A stretch of DNA of 64,000 bases from an uncultured SAR116 cluster alpha proteobacterium (GCA_902623995.1 CACNWE010000002.1:62001-126000), one strand, 5' to 3'; positions 51,599 to 62,210 are shown, counted from the first letter of the stretch. The notes: generated by a model not told the origin, from the letters alone. Translations and numbers: made by a program.

Positions 51599-52891
51599 AT
51601 GAAAATTACTTCAAAAAATAAAAACTCTTTACCTGACATCAAGACTTTTGGATGTAGGCTAAATATTTGGGAAAGTCAGGTTATTAGTGACCTTGCCAGT
51701 CAGAATGGTCAAAGCGATTTAATAATTTTCAATACATGTGCTGTAACTAGTGAAGCCGAACGTCAAGCAAGACAGGCAATAAGATCTTCTAAAAGAAATA
51801 GACCAGATGCTCAAATTTTGGTTACAGGTTGTGCTGCTCAAGTAGATCCTCAAAAATGGAATTCCATGCCAGAAGTAGATTTTGTAATAGGTAATAAAGA
51901 AAAGCTTGATGAAGATTTTTGGAAGAGATTTATACCAGAAGATAGTTCTTATCAAAATCAAAATGTATTTGTTCAAGATATTATGAAAGTAAAAAGTACA
52001 TCTGGGCATCTTGTTGAATCATTCAACAAACATACACGTGGTTTCGTTCAAGTTCAAAATGGATGTGATCATAGGTGTACATTTTGTATTATTCCATATG
52101 GAAGAGGCCCTAGTAGGTCAGTATCAACTCAAGATGTTATTAACTCTATTAATTCTTTATTAAAAAATGGAGTAAAAGAAATTGTTCTTACTGGAGTTGA
52201 TTTAACATCTTGGGGTATTGATATTTTTGGGAAGCCAAGTTTAGGATTGTTAGTAAAAAAAATTTTAAAAAATATCCCAAATTTGTGTAGACTAAGATTG
52301 TCTTCCATTGATCCAGCTGAAGTTGATTTTGACTTGATGGATGCATTTGAGCATGAAGAAAGACTGATGCCTCATATTCATTTATCTATTCAACATGGTG
52401 ATGACATTATTTTGAAAAGAATGAAAAGAAGACATCTTTATAGAGACGTAATTAATTTTGTAAAAGAAGCAAAAAGACGAAGAAATGATATTGTGTTCGG
52501 AGGTGATTTTATAGCTGGCTTCCCTACTGAAGATGAAAAAGCTCACCAAAAGAGTATGCAACTTATTACAGAAGCTAACATTACATATATTCATGTCTTT
52601 CCATACTCTAACAGAAAAAATACTCCAGCATCAAATATGCCACAAGTACAAAAGAAAATTATTCAAAAAAGAGCTAAAGAACTGAGAGATTTAGGTGAAA
52701 ACCAACATAATAAGTTTTTAGTAAGTCAGATTGGAACCACTCAAAAAGTTTTAGTAGAAAATAATTCAGTCGGACATTCTACAAATTTTTCAAAAATAAA
52801 ATTAAAAGAACATGTTGAAGCGTGCACAATTGTTTCTACAAAAATTTTAGAAATTAACCCTGATGGGTTGCTAGGAACTATCCGAAATTGA
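51599..52891 (+). CDS. mtaB: MtaB-like tRNA methylthiotransferase (radical SAM)
   Basis: 430 aa MiaB-family enzyme. The N-terminal cluster-binding domain starts KTFGCRLNIWES with FNTCAVT and TGCAAQ. The radical SAM motif is NGCDHRCTFCIIPYGRGPSR (CxxxCxxC). GCRLN rather than GCQMN favours MtaB (2-methylthio-t6A37 synthesis) over MiaB. Immediately after dapF and 25 bp before ftsY. Confidence 0.88.
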   Translation: MKITSKNKNSLPDIKTFGCRLNIWESQVISDLASQNGQSDLIIFNTCAVTSEAERQARQAIRSSKRNRPDAQILVTGCAAQVDPQKWNSMPEVDFVIGNKEKLDEDFWKRFIPEDSSYQNQNVFVQDIMKVKSTSGHLVESFNKHTRGFVQVQNGCDHRCTFCIIPYGRGPSRSVSTQDVINSINSLLKNGVKEIVLTGVDLTSWGIDIFGKPSLGLLVKKILKNIPNLCRLRLSSIDPAEVDFDLMDAFEHEERLMPHIHLSIQHGDDIILKRMKRRHLYRDVINFVKEAKRRRNDIVFGGDFIAGFPTEDEKAHQKSMQLITEANITYIHVFPYSNRKNTPASNMPQVQKKIIQKRAKELRDLGENQHNKFLVSQIGTTQKVLVENNSVGHSTNFSKIKLKEHVEACTIVSTKILEINPDGLLGTIRN

Positions 52892-52916
52892 AATTGATAA
52901 AAAAGAGTCAAATTTA

Positions 52917-53849
52917 ATGGCATTAAATTGGTTTAAAAAATTAAAGACTGGATTAAGCAAATCGGCATCTAAGGTGGAAGGTGCGATTGCCTCTATAACT
53001 GGGAAAAAAACAATTGATCAAGAAACACTTTATGATATTGAAGATCAGTTAATATTAGCTGATCTTGGTGTGGAAGTTGCTGGTAGGATAGCAAAAAAGA
53101 TTAAAGATCAGAAATTCGAATTAAATAAAAATAAAGAAATAGAAAAGACACAAATCGCAAAAACTTTGGCTGAAGAAATTGAACAAATTTTACTGCCTCG
53201 TGAACAAAATCTTTATGAAAAAGTTAACTCTAAACCACACGTTTTACTTTTAGCAGGCGTCAACGGTTCTGGAAAAACAACTACTGCTGCTAAAATAGCA
53301 GAAAAATTTAGACTTGAAAAAAAATCAGTTGTTTTAGCCGCATCAGACACTTTTAGAGCAGCTGCCGTAGAACAGTTAAAGATGTGGGGAAAAAGAGTTG
53401 GTGCACAAGTGGTATCTGGAGAAGAAGGAGGAGATTCAGCGGCTGTAGCTTTTCGAGCATTTGAATTAGCAAAAAAAGAAGATATTGATATTGTAATTAT
53501 TGACACAGCTGGAAGATTGCAAAATAAAAAAGATTTAATGGAAGAACTAACAAAAACCTGTCGAGTTGTATCAAAATTAGATCACGATGCTCCACATCAA
53601 AAAGTTGTAGTTTTAGATGGCACTGTTGGACAGAATGCACATTCTCAATTAAAAAGCTTCGATGAATCTATAGGTTTAACAGGTATGATAATTACAAAGT
53701 TAGATGGAAGTGCAAAAGGTGGAGTAGTTGTATCTTTAGCTGAAAAATTCGAAATTCCTATTCATGCAGTTGGTGTTGGTGAAGGATTAGATGATCTACA
53801 AATTTTTGAAGCTTCATCATTTTCAAAAGCATTAGCTGGTTTGGATTAG
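52917..53849 (+). CDS. ftsY: signal recognition particle receptor FtsY
   Basis: 310 aa SRP GTPase. An N-terminal helical domain is followed by G1 LLAGVNGSGKTTTAAKIA, DTFRAAA, DTAGRLQNKK (G3) and TKLDGSAKGG (G4). The acidic A-domain is short, as usual in alphaproteobacteria. Docks SRP-bound ribosomes at the inner membrane together with Ffh encoded 140 bp downstream. Confidence 0.96.
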   Translation: MALNWFKKLKTGLSKSASKVEGAIASITGKKTIDQETLYDIEDQLILADLGVEVAGRIAKKIKDQKFELNKNKEIEKTQIAKTLAEEIEQILLPREQNLYEKVNSKPHVLLLAGVNGSGKTTTAAKIAEKFRLEKKSVVLAASDTFRAAAVEQLKMWGKRVGAQVVSGEEGGDSAAVAFRAFELAKKEDIDIVIIDTAGRLQNKKDLMEELTKTCRVVSKLDHDAPHQKVVVLDGTVGQNAHSQLKSFDESIGLTGMIITKLDGSAKGGVVVSLAEKFEIPIHAVGVGEGLDDLQIFEASSFSKALAGLD

Positions 53850-53868
53850 TGATTTCTTTCAGTTAGGC

Positions 53869-53895
53869 TTGACTTGATTGATAAAGTTCTATACT
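53869..53895 (+). promoter_or_regulatory. candidate promoter upstream of ffh
   Basis: TTGACT and TATACT spaced by 15 bp, shorter than the optimal 17. A GC-rich hairpin-like segment (GCGCGTCC-TTGA...TCAA-GCACGGGCG) follows at about 53929-53956 in the leader and stands out from the AT-rich surroundings. It is not a recognisable 4.5S RNA. Confidence 0.4.
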
Positions 53896-53989
53896 GAAAA
53901 ATAAATTTATTGTTAAAGATTAATAAACGCGCGTCCTTGAGTTTCAAGCACGGGCGTATTCGTGGTTATAATAACTATTTGGTTTTAAA

Positions 53990-55510
53990 ATGTTTGAAAA
54001 CTTAACTGATAAACTTGGAAATGTTTTTAAAGGACTCACCAAAAGAGGAGCTCTCTCCGAAAGTGATGTTGAAAATGCACTTAAAGAGGTTCGAACAGCT
54101 CTATTAGAGGCTGATGTTGCTCTATCAGTCGTCAGAGAATTTATTGATAAAGTTAAAGTTAGGGCAGTTGGTGAAGAAGTTCTTAGATCAGTTACACCTG
54201 GTCAGCAAGTTATAAAAATTGTCAATGATGTTTTAATAGAAGTTCTTGGCTCATCAGAATCAGAGCTATTAATAGACCACGCTCCTCCTGCAGTCATATT
54301 GTTAGTTGGTCTTCAGGGTTCTGGTAAAACCACAACTGCAGGTAAGTTGGCTTTTCATTTGAAATCAAAAAAAAGAAAGAAAGTTATGCTTGCATCGCTT
54401 GATATTTACAGGCCTGCAGCTAGAGAACAACTTAGGATATTAGGTGAACAAGCAGAAGTTTTAGTACTTCCAGAAATTGATGGTGAAAGCCCAGAGAAAA
54501 TAACAAAAAGAGCAATGGCCGCATCTAAAGTACAGGCAATAGATGTATTGATACTCGATACAGCAGGTAGAACGACACTTGATACAGCCATGATGTCTGA
54601 GGCAAAAGAGGTTTTTAAATTATCTAAACCATCCGAAACTTTATTAGTTGCAGATGCAATGACAGGTCAGGATGCAGTCCAGACAGCAAAAGCTTTTTCA
54701 GAACTAATAAAAATATCAGGAGTTGTTTTAACGCGGTCTGATGGTGATGCAAGAGGAGGTGCAGCACTATCAATGAGATCAGTAACTGGGTGCCCTATAA
54801 AATTTGTTGGTATTTCTGAAAAACTAGACGGATTAGAACCATTTTATCCAGATAGAGCGGCTGGTAGAATTTTAGATATGGGTGATGTTGTCTCACTTGT
54901 AGAAAAAGCTGCAGAGACTATCGCAGAAGAAGACGCTGCCCAAATAATGAAAAGAATGTCACAGGGCAGTTTTGATATGAATGATATGTTAAAACAAATT
55001 GGACAGTTAAAAAAAATGGGAGGTTTAGGTGGAATAATGTCCATGCTTCCAGGTATTGGTAAGCTCCAGAAGCAAATGGCTGCCAATAATTTTAATGATA
55101 AAGCAATTTCAAAACAAGAAGCTATAATTTATTCTATGACAAAAAAAGAAAGAGTAAATGTTTCTCTTTTAAATGCTTCTCGTAGAAAAAGAATTGCTTC
55201 AGGATCAGGAACAACTGTCTCTGATGTAAATAGACTTGTGAAACAACAACAAGATATGGCTCGTATGATGAAAAAAATGGGTAAAATGGGTGGTCTTGGT
55301 GGATTAAAAAATATGATGTCTTCACTTGGAGGAGCAAGTCCAAATCCTGGATTAGGAGATGGTCAAAATTCAGTTATGGATGCCAATAAAATGGCAGAAT
55401 TACAAAAAATGATGGGCGGTAATATGCCTAATCTAGGTAAGATGGCAAATCGATTTGGAGGTATGGGATTACCAGGGTTAGGTGGTAAACCATCTAAAAA
55501 AAGAAGATAA
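53990..55510 (+). CDS. ffh: signal recognition particle protein Ffh
   Basis: 506 aa. N and G domains with VGLQGSGKTTTAGKLA, DTAGRTTLDT and TRSDGDARGGAALS. The C-terminal M domain is rich in Met and Gly (MARMMKKMGKMGGLGG and on) and binds 4.5S RNA and signal sequences. First gene of a run with rpsP, rimM, trmD and rplS. Confidence 0.97.
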   Translation: MFENLTDKLGNVFKGLTKRGALSESDVENALKEVRTALLEADVALSVVREFIDKVKVRAVGEEVLRSVTPGQQVIKIVNDVLIEVLGSSESELLIDHAPPAVILLVGLQGSGKTTTAGKLAFHLKSKKRKKVMLASLDIYRPAAREQLRILGEQAEVLVLPEIDGESPEKITKRAMAASKVQAIDVLILDTAGRTTLDTAMMSEAKEVFKLSKPSETLLVADAMTGQDAVQTAKAFSELIKISGVVLTRSDGDARGGAALSMRSVTGCPIKFVGISEKLDGLEPFYPDRAAGRILDMGDVVSLVEKAAETIAEEDAAQIMKRMSQGSFDMNDMLKQIGQLKKMGGLGGIMSMLPGIGKLQKQMAANNFNDKAISKQEAIIYSMTKKERVNVSLLNASRRKRIASGSGTTVSDVNRLVKQQQDMARMMKKMGKMGGLGGLKNMMSSLGGASPNPGLGDGQNSVMDANKMAELQKMMGGNMPNLGKMANRFGGMGLPGLGGKPSKKRR

Positions 55511-55546
55511 ATTTATTAAACAATAACTTAATTATAAGGAAAAAAA

Positions 55547-56215
55547 ATGGCGTTAAAAATAAGATTGTCTAGAGGTGGAGCAAAGAAGAGACCTTTTTAC
55601 AAAATCGTAGTTGCAGAAGCATTGTCACCAAGAGATGGAAAGTTTATAGAAAGATTAGGTTCATATAATCCAATGGTAGCTAAAGACCACGCTGAAAGAT
55701 TAGTTCTTGATGTTGAAAGAGCAAAATACTGGTTATCAAAAGGCGCTCAGCCAACATTAAGAGTTGCAAAAATGCTATCATCTGATGGTTTAGTAAAAGC
55801 ACCTGTGATTAGAGATCAACCAATTAAAAGTGCTCCTGGTAAGAAAAGGCAAGAAAGAGAAGCAGAAGCGGCAGAGAAGTCAGCGGCTCCAGCTGAGGAG
55901 GCTGCTGTAGAAGAAGCACCTGCGGCAGAAGCTCCAGTTGAGGAAGCGGCTTTAGAAGAGGCACCTGCGCCAGCAGCTCCAGTTGAGGAGGCGGCTGTAG
56001 AAGAGGCACCTGCGGCAGCAGCTCCAGTTGAGGAAGAGGCTGTAGAAGAGGCACCTGAGGCAGAGGCTCCAGTTGAGGAAGCGGCTTTAGAAGAGGCACC
56101 TGCGCCAGCAGCTCCAGTAGAGGAGGAGGCTGTAGAAGAGGCACCTGAGGCAGAAGCTCCAGTTGAGGAAGTGGCTAAAGAAGAAACTAAAGCTGAAAAG
56201 GATAAAAAAGAATAG
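55547..56215 (+). CDS. rpsP: ribosomal protein bS16 with long Ala/Glu/Pro repeat tail
   Basis: 222 aa, whereas bS16 is usually 80-120 aa. The conserved core (residues 1-85) begins [21 protein letters not shown] tail from about residue 100 is built of 15-aa units of the type [15 protein letters not shown], followed by a Lys/Glu end. AAGGAAAAAA precedes ATG 55547. Alphaproteobacterial bS16 often has an acidic tail, but a tandem repeat of this length is notable. Confidence 0.95.
   Translation: MALKIRLSRGGAKKRPFYKIVVAEALSPRDGKFIERLGSYNPMVAKDHAERLVLDVERAKYWLSKGAQPTLRVAKMLSSDGLVKAPVIRDQPIKSAPGKKRQEREAEAAEKSAAPAEEAAVEEAPAAEAPVEEAALEEAPAPAAPVEEAAVEEAPAAAAPVEEEAVEEAPEAEAPVEEAALEEAPAPAAPVEEEAVEEAPEAEAPVEEVAKEETKAEKDKKE
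55886..56155 (+). repeat. six tandem 45-bp units within rpsP
   Basis: Six in-frame 45-bp units encode residues 114-203 ([60 protein letters not shown] and two further near-copies). A degenerate seventh follows. Much more GC-rich than the flanks because of GCA/GCT/GAG/CCA codons. Likely to vary in copy number by slippage. Confidence 0.9.
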
Positions 56216-56222
56216 AATAATT

Positions 56223-56732
56223 TTGTCTAAGAAAAATTTAATTGAAATAGGATCCTTCGTTGGCGTCCATGGTATTAAAGGAGAAGTTAAGCTCAAAAGC
56301 TTTACAGAAATTCCAGAAAATATCTTTTCTTTCAAAGAAATTTTCGTAGAAAGTCTGGAAAATCCAATAAATTTAAAGTTTATTAGAAAATTTAAAAAAG
56401 TATTTGTTTGCAAAATTGAAAATGTTGAAACAAGAAGTGATGCTGAGTTTTTTAAAGGATTAAAGTTATTCATATCTAGAAAAAGTTTGCCAAAACTTGT
56501 TGATGGGGAGTTTTATCATTATGATTTGTTGAACTTTAAAGTTTATAATTTAAGTAAAGAAAACTTTGGTGAAGTTATATCTTTGGAAGATTTTGGAGCA
56601 GGTTTGTTAGTTCAAGTAAAAAAAAATAATAAAACTTTTTATTTGCCAATGGGAAAAGCTTTTCTAAAAAAAATTGATTACAAAGATAAACGAATAATTT
56701 TAGATCTAGAGATAGATTTTATTGAAAATTAA
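56223..56732 (+). CDS. rimM: ribosome maturation factor RimM
   Basis: About 169 aa from TTG 56223 (LSKKNLIEIGSFVGVHGIKG). The open frame extends into rpsP, but the family N terminus starts here, 7 bp after the rpsP stop. SFVGVHGIKGEVKLKS (N domain) and FYHYDLLNFKVYN with LLVQVKKNNKTFYLP (PRC-barrel) are family blocks. Assists 30S head assembly. Confidence 0.92.
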   Translation: MSKKNLIEIGSFVGVHGIKGEVKLKSFTEIPENIFSFKEIFVESLENPINLKFIRKFKKVFVCKIENVETRSDAEFFKGLKLFISRKSLPKLVDGEFYHYDLLNFKVYNLSKENFGEVISLEDFGAGLLVQVKKNNKTFYLPMGKAFLKKIDYKDKRIILDLEIDFIEN

Positions 56733-56746
56733 AAAGGAGATGTTTT

Positions 56747-57433
56747 GTGTGGAATGCAACGGTTTTGTCATTATTCCCAGAAATGTTTCCTGGCACCTTA
56801 GATTTTTCAATTGCAGGCAAAGCTCTAAAAAATAATTTGTGGTCTTTAAAAACTGTTAACATTAGACATTTCTCAAATGATAAAAATGGTAAAGTAGATG
56901 AAGTTCCGTTTGGTGGAGGACCTGGCATGGTCATTAATCCAGAAGTTTTAGATAAAGCTTTAAAGTCTGTTTCTAAAGAAAAAGGTAGAAGAATTTATCT
57001 TTCACCAAGAGGAAAAAAATTTGATCAAGAATTCGCAAATAAATTATCACAAGAAAAAGGTGCTGTTTTTATATGTGGAAGATATGAAGGTGTTGATGAA
57101 AGATTTTTAATTCATAACGAAATAGAAGAAGTAAGTGTTGGAGATTTTGTTTTATCTGGTGGTGAAATAGGTGCTCAATTAATTATGGACGCAACCATAA
57201 GACTTATTCCTGACGTCGTTGGTAATGCCGCAGGATTGATTGATGAAAGTTTTGAAAGACATTTGTTAGAATATCCATTATATACTCACCCAAGAGTATG
57301 GAATAATATGGAAGTACCAGAAGTATTATTATCTGGAAATCATAAGAAAATCCAAATGTGGAAGTTAAAGATGTCTGAAAGTCTTACAAAATTAAGGAGA
57401 CCAGATTTATGGTCAAAATATATTAAATCTTAA
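56747..57433 (+). CDS. trmD: tRNA (guanine37-N1)-methyltransferase
   Basis: 228 aa SPOUT methyltransferase making m1G37. [46 protein letters not shown] and [18 protein letters not shown] (knot region) are diagnostic. GTG start at 56747 preceded by AAAGGAGATG. 14 bp after rimM. Confidence 0.96.
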   Translation: MWNATVLSLFPEMFPGTLDFSIAGKALKNNLWSLKTVNIRHFSNDKNGKVDEVPFGGGPGMVINPEVLDKALKSVSKEKGRRIYLSPRGKKFDQEFANKLSQEKGAVFICGRYEGVDERFLIHNEIEEVSVGDFVLSGGEIGAQLIMDATIRLIPDVVGNAAGLIDESFERHLLEYPLYTHPRVWNNMEVPEVLLSGNHKKIQMWKLKMSESLTKLRRPDLWSKYIKS

Positions 57434-57486
57434 CTAGAAAAATATTTATTAATTTGCTAGAAGTATTTTCACGAAAGGGTAGACAG

Positions 57487-57918
57487 ATGAATGTTATTGA
57501 TAAAATTCAAAAAGATCAGATGGACAAGATTATTGCTGAAAGATCCATACCTGATTTTAGCGCAGGTGATACCATTAAAGTTGATGTAAAAATTGTTGAA
57601 GGTGATAAAGAAAGAATACAAGCATTTGAGGGATTATGTATTGCTCGAAGTGGAGGTGGATTGAACGAAAGTTTTACCGTTAGAAAAATTTCTTATGGTG
57701 AAGGCGTTGAAAGAATTTTCCCAATATTTTCTCCTAAAATTGCTGGAATTACTGTTCTTAAAAAAGGTAAAGTAAGAAGAGCTAAGTTGTATTATTTAAG
57801 AGATAGAAGAGGAAAATCAGCTCGTATTGTTGAAAAAATTCAAGTCTCTAAAAAAGATAGTAAAACTCAAGTTGATGAACCTGTTTCTAAAGAAGTTACT
57901 GAAGATACAACTACATAA
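57487..57918 (+). CDS. rplS: ribosomal protein bL19
   Basis: 143 aa from ATG 57487 ([20 protein letters not shown]); the frame opens at TTG 57454, but the family starts here. [40 protein letters not shown] and [16 protein letters not shown] are conserved. The C-terminal tail is some 25 residues longer than the usual form. Confidence 0.93.
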   Translation: MNVIDKIQKDQMDKIIAERSIPDFSAGDTIKVDVKIVEGDKERIQAFEGLCIARSGGGLNESFTVRKISYGEGVERIFPIFSPKIAGITVLKKGKVRRAKLYYLRDRRGKSARIVEKIQVSKKDSKTQVDEPVSKEVTEDTTT

Positions 57919-57933
57919 AAGCTCATTAACTTT

Positions 57934-57963
57934 ATCAAAATAAAAATATGTTAATATTTTGAT
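57934..57963 (+). terminator. possible stem-loop between rplS and leuC
   Basis: ATCAAAATA pairs with TATTTTGAT around a 12-nt loop. The stem is AT-only except one pair and is followed by only a few U residues, so it is a weak terminator or an mRNA-end structure before leuC. Confidence 0.4.
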
Positions 57964-57985
57964 TTCAACTTAATGGAGTTCTAAA

Positions 57986-59389
57986 ATGAAGCCCAGAACA
58001 TTATTTGATAAAATTTGGGATTACCATCTTATTAGCACACAAGAAGATGGAGCGTCATTAATCTACATTGATAGACATTTAGTTCATGAAGTAACAAGCC
58101 CGCAAGCATTCGAAGGTTTAAGAATGTCTGGTAGAGTTGTTAATTCCCCCAATAGAACTCTAGCTGTGGCTGATCATAACGTTCCAACAACAGATCGAGC
58201 TGGAGGAATTCAAGAAGAAGAATCTAAGATCCAAGTTGAAGCGTTAGACAAGAATGTGGAAGATTTTGGCATACCATATTTTAATATGATGGACAAAAGG
58301 CAAGGAATTGTTCACGTTATAGGACCAGAACAAGGCTTTACCCAACCAGGTATGACGATAGTTTGTGGCGACAGCCATACAGCAACTCATGGAGCTTTTG
58401 GGGCTTTAGCTTTCGGTATAGGTACATCAGAAGTAGAACATGTTTTGGCTACTCAAACTTTAATTCAAAAGCCAGCTAAAAACATGCTTATTAAAGTTGA
58501 AGGTGAGCTTCAACCAGGCGTTTCTCCTAAAGATTTAGTTCTTGCGATTATTGGAGAGATAGGTACAGCAGGTGGAACTGGGCATGTTATTGAATATTCT
58601 GGAAAAGCTATAGAAAAACTTTCTATGGAAGGTCGTATGACAGTTTGCAATATGTCAATAGAAGCTGGAGCGAGAGCAGGAATGATAGCCCCTGACAAAG
58701 TAACATTTGATTACTTGAGAGATAAGCCCATGTCTCCAAAAGGTAAAGATTGGGATTTAGCATTAGAGTGGTGGCAATCATTGCCTTCAGATGAAAATGC
58801 ATTTTATGATAAGAAGATTACCATTGATGCTAGTAAAATTAAACCAACTGTAACCTGGGGTACTAGTCCGGAAGATGTTGTTTCAATTGATGGTTATATA
58901 CCTGATCCTTCCAAGATTAAAGATGAGGACGCAAGAGCTAAATTACAAAGATCACTTGATTATATGGGATTGAAAGGTGGCCAAAAAATTTCGGAAGTTG
59001 AAATAAATACAGTATTCATCGGTTCATGTACAAACTCTAGAATTGAAGATTTAAGGTCAGCTGCAAAAGTAATCGATGGAAAAAAAGTTAAAAAAGGCAT
59101 AAGGGCAATGGTTGTTCCAGGTTCTGGGTTGGTGAAAAGTCAAGCAGAAGAAGAGGGTCTAAATTTGTTGTTTACTGAAGCTGGATTTGAATGGAGAGAG
59201 CCTGGCTGTTCAATGTGTTTAGCTATGAATGAAGATAAACTTCAGCCTGGTGAAAGGTGTGCAAGTACGTCAAATCGAAATTTTGAAGGCAGACAGGGTA
59301 AAGGTGGTAGAACACATCTAGTTAGTCCTGAAATAGCTGCTGCCTCTGCAATTACAGGCAAATTAACTGATTATAATTCAATCATGTAA
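57986..59389 (+). CDS. leuC: 3-isopropylmalate dehydratase large subunit
   Basis: 467 aa aconitase-family enzyme of leucine synthesis. Fe-S cysteines lie in [17 protein letters not shown] and [46 protein letters not shown] and [20 protein letters not shown] are family signatures. Works with LeuD encoded 16 bp downstream. Confidence 0.97.
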   Translation: MKPRTLFDKIWDYHLISTQEDGASLIYIDRHLVHEVTSPQAFEGLRMSGRVVNSPNRTLAVADHNVPTTDRAGGIQEEESKIQVEALDKNVEDFGIPYFNMMDKRQGIVHVIGPEQGFTQPGMTIVCGDSHTATHGAFGALAFGIGTSEVEHVLATQTLIQKPAKNMLIKVEGELQPGVSPKDLVLAIIGEIGTAGGTGHVIEYSGKAIEKLSMEGRMTVCNMSIEAGARAGMIAPDKVTFDYLRDKPMSPKGKDWDLALEWWQSLPSDENAFYDKKITIDASKIKPTVTWGTSPEDVVSIDGYIPDPSKIKDEDARAKLQRSLDYMGLKGGQKISEVEINTVFIGSCTNSRIEDLRSAAKVIDGKKVKKGIRAMVVPGSGLVKSQAEEEGLNLLFTEAGFEWREPGCSMCLAMNEDKLQPGERCASTSNRNFEGRQGKGGRTHLVSPEIAAASAITGKLTDYNSIM

Positions 59390-59405
59390 TTTTAGAGGTT
59401 TAACT

Positions 59406-60011
59406 ATGGATAAATTTAAAAATATTAGAGGTATAGCTGCTCCATTTAATTTTATAAATGTAGACACAGACAAAATAATTCCTAAACAATTTTTAAAAAC
59501 AATTAAAAGAACAGGCTTAGGGAAACATCTCTTTGATGAGATGAGATTTAATGATGATGGCTCTGAAAAAGAAGAGTTTGTGTTAAATAAAGATCCATAT
59601 AGAAAGAGTAACATCCTTGTTGCAGGTGATAACTTTGGATGTGGTTCAAGTAGAGAACATGCACCCTGGGCTTTATCTGATTTTGGAATAAAATGTATTA
59701 TCTCAACATCTTTTGCTGATATTTTTTACAATAACTCTTTTAAAAATGGTCTTTTACCTATTAAAGTTTCATCTGAAGAAAGAGATGCTTTGTTGGCAGA
59801 TTCAAAAGACATGGAAAATCCTGAACTAGAAATTGACCTTCCATCTCAAGAAATTAGAAGACCTAATGGAGCAGTTATCAAGTTTGAAATCGACCCTTTC
59901 AGAAAAAAATGCTTACTTGAGGGTTTAGATGATATAGGTATAACAATGCAAAAATCTAGTGATATTAAAAAATTTGAAACTAAGATGTCTCATGAAAGAC
60001 CGTGGTTATAA
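59406..60011 (+). CDS. leuD: 3-isopropylmalate dehydratase small subunit
   Basis: 201 aa swivel subunit. [38 protein letters not shown] and [20 protein letters not shown] are diagnostic. Partner of LeuC. Confidence 0.97.
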   Translation: MDKFKNIRGIAAPFNFINVDTDKIIPKQFLKTIKRTGLGKHLFDEMRFNDDGSEKEEFVLNKDPYRKSNILVAGDNFGCGSSREHAPWALSDFGIKCIISTSFADIFYNNSFKNGLLPIKVSSEERDALLADSKDMENPELEIDLPSQEIRRPNGAVIKFEIDPFRKKCLLEGLDDIGITMQKSSDIKKFETKMSHERPWL

Positions 60012-60031
60012 ATAAAAAGTGAGTTGATACA

Positions 60032-61147
60032 ATGCCATCTAATCGTACATTAATGGTTCTACCTGGAGATGGGGTTGGACCTGAGGTTGTTAAAGAAACT
60101 TTACGAGTTGTTGATTGGTTTGCAAAAAATAAAAGTATTAGTTTTAACTTAAAGGAAGGTTTAGTTGGTGGTGCTTCTTTTGATAAATATGGCACGCCTC
60201 TTTCAGACGAAACGTTAGCAGACGCCATTGATGCAGATGCAATTTTATTTGGTGCAGTAGGAGGCCCAAAGTACGATGGAGTTGAATTTGAAAAAAGACC
60301 TGAAAATGGGCTTTTGAGATTAAGAAAAGAAATGGATTTGTTTGCTAACCTTAGGCCTGCCATAGTTTTTCCTGCTCTCGTCGATGCTTCTTCTCTTAAA
60401 TCTAGCATTGTCTCTGGCTTAGATATTTTAATATTAAGAGAGTTAACCGGAGGCATTTATTTTGCAGAGCCTCGTGGAATAGAAGAAATAGATACCCTCA
60501 CAAAAAAAGGTTATGATACTAATCTTTACACCACACCAGAGATTGAAAGAATTGGTAGGGTTGCCTTTGATATGGCAAGAGCCAGAAATAGTAAAGTGAC
60601 TTCTGTAGAAAAAGCTAACGTAATGATGTCAGGTGTTTTGTGGAGAGAAGTGATGACTAATCTTCATGAAAAAGAAGGCTCAGATATATCAATTAACCAC
60701 ATGTATGCTGATAATTGCGCTATGCAACTAGTAAGAGATCCCAAACAATTTGATGTTATTGTTACAGATAATTTATTTGGTGATATTTTATCGGATTGCG
60801 CAGCTATGTTAACCGGTTCACTAGGAATGCTTCCTTCTGCTAGTTTAGGATCTATCGACCAAAATACGGGAAAGAGACATGCTATGTATGAACCAGTTCA
60901 TGGTTCAGCTCCAGATATAGCTGGAAAAGAGTTAGCGAATCCATTGGCAGAACTTTTAAGTTTGTCAATGTTATTTCGTTATTCATTTGAAATGAAAGAA
61001 GAGGCAGATTTAATTGATGAAGCTGTTTCAAGAGCTTTAGATGCTGGACCAAGAACGCAAGATATAATGGCTTCAGGAAGAGTCAAAGTTGGCACGAAAG
61101 GTATGATGGATTTAGTTATCAACAAGTTAGAGGAGTTAACAAAATAA
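60032..61147 (+). CDS. leuB: 3-isopropylmalate dehydrogenase
   Basis: 371 aa NAD enzyme. LPGDGVGPEVVKE, LRELTGGIYFAEPRG (catalytic Tyr), VEKANVMMSG and DNLFGDILSDCAAMLTGSLG are conserved. Ends directly at the asd start. Third step-specific enzyme of the leucine pathway. Confidence 0.97.
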   Translation: MPSNRTLMVLPGDGVGPEVVKETLRVVDWFAKNKSISFNLKEGLVGGASFDKYGTPLSDETLADAIDADAILFGAVGGPKYDGVEFEKRPENGLLRLRKEMDLFANLRPAIVFPALVDASSLKSSIVSGLDILILRELTGGIYFAEPRGIEEIDTLTKKGYDTNLYTTPEIERIGRVAFDMARARNSKVTSVEKANVMMSGVLWREVMTNLHEKEGSDISINHMYADNCAMQLVRDPKQFDVIVTDNLFGDILSDCAAMLTGSLGMLPSASLGSIDQNTGKRHAMYEPVHGSAPDIAGKELANPLAELLSLSMLFRYSFEMKEEADLIDEAVSRALDAGPRTQDIMASGRVKVGTKGMMDLVINKLEELTK

Positions 61148-62176
61148 ATGTCTTATAATGTTGCTGTTGTTGGTGCTACAGGTGCCGTTGGTAGAGAAAT
61201 GCTTCAAACATTGTTTGAAAGAAAATTTCCTGTAAAAAACATCTACGCTCTTGCTTCAAGATCTTCTGTTGGTAAGGAAGTATCATTTGGTGACGACAAA
61301 ATACTAAAAGTTAGTTCAGTTGATGATTTTAATTTTGAAAATGCGGATATTGCTCTTTTCTCAGCAGGATCAGACATAGCAAAAAAATTTGGTCCAAAGG
61401 CAGGAGTTAAAGGTTGTATAGTTATTGACAATTCTTCTTGTTTTAGGATGGATGACAAAGTCCCTTTAATTGTACCTGAAGTTAATCCTGAAGCGATTAA
61501 CAGTTATAAAAACAAAAATATAATTGCAAATCCTAATTGTTCAACTATCCAACTAGTCGTTGCTTTAAAGCCAATTCATAAAAAATTTGAAATAACAAGA
61601 GTTGTTGTCTCCACTTACCAAGCTGTTTCAGGAGCTGGAAAACCAGCTATGGACGAACTTTTTAATCAAACAAAGGGTGTTTTTGTTCACGATCAAGCTA
61701 AACCAGAACAGTTTACTAAAAAAATAGCATTTAATGTTATCCCTCATATTGATATTTTTATGGATGATGGGTTTACGAAAGAAGAGTGGAAAATGAGGGT
61801 TGAGACAAAAAAAATATTAGACCCTAATATTGATTTGGTTGCGCATTGCGTAAGGGTTCCAGTATTTATTGGTCATAGCGAAGCGGTTTTTATTGAATGC
61901 AAAAAAAACATTGATGAAAAAAATGTTAGAAGCTTATTAAGAGATGCCAATGGTGTAACAGTGGTAGATCACCGAGCAGATGAAGGATATGTAACTCCCG
62001 AGGAGGTGGCTGGTGAAGACGATGTTTACATTAGCAGAATCAGAAAAGATCCTTCAGTAAAAAATGGTATTGTTTTTTGGTGTGTTGGAGATAATTTAAG
62101 AAAAGGTGCGGCATTAAATACTGTTCAGATAGCCGAATTGCTGGTAAGCAAAAAAATTAAAGGAGTTCCACTTTAA
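61148..62176 (+). CDS. asd: aspartate-semialdehyde dehydrogenase
   Basis: 342 aa NADP enzyme shared by lysine, threonine and methionine synthesis. AVVGATGAVGREMLQTL, the catalytic Cys in IANPNCSTIQLVVAL and VSTYQAVSGAGKPAMDEL are present. ATG 61148 follows the leuB TAA immediately. Supplies the DAP pathway that includes dapC and dapF in this window. Confidence 0.97.
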   Translation: MSYNVAVVGATGAVGREMLQTLFERKFPVKNIYALASRSSVGKEVSFGDDKILKVSSVDDFNFENADIALFSAGSDIAKKFGPKAGVKGCIVIDNSSCFRMDDKVPLIVPEVNPEAINSYKNKNIIANPNCSTIQLVVALKPIHKKFEITRVVVSTYQAVSGAGKPAMDELFNQTKGVFVHDQAKPEQFTKKIAFNVIPHIDIFMDDGFTKEEWKMRVETKKILDPNIDLVAHCVRVPVFIGHSEAVFIECKKNIDEKNVRSLLRDANGVTVVDHRADEGYVTPEEVAGEDDVYISRIRKDPSVKNGIVFWCVGDNLRKGAALNTVQIAELLVSKKIKGVPL

Positions 62177-62210
62177 TGTTTAAAATTAATATAATTTCAA
62201 AATAATTATT

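Noticed and set aside
51178-51642. 154-aa minus-strand ORF within dapF/mtaB
   Set aside because: Lies wholly opposite two well-identified genes; AT-rich shadow frame.
53929-53956. 4.5S (SRP) RNA upstream of ffh
   Set aside because: GC-rich hairpin is tempting next to ffh, but it is too short and lacks the conserved SRP domain IV loop sequence.
55824-56144. Minus-strand Pro/Leu-rich ORF opposite rpsP
   Set aside because: Antisense shadow of the 45-bp repeat in rpsP; no ribosome site and no independent support.
56163-56222. Upstream extension of rimM into rpsP
   Set aside because: The Lys-rich extension is the out-of-frame reading of the rpsP tail; the RimM family N terminus begins at TTG 56223.
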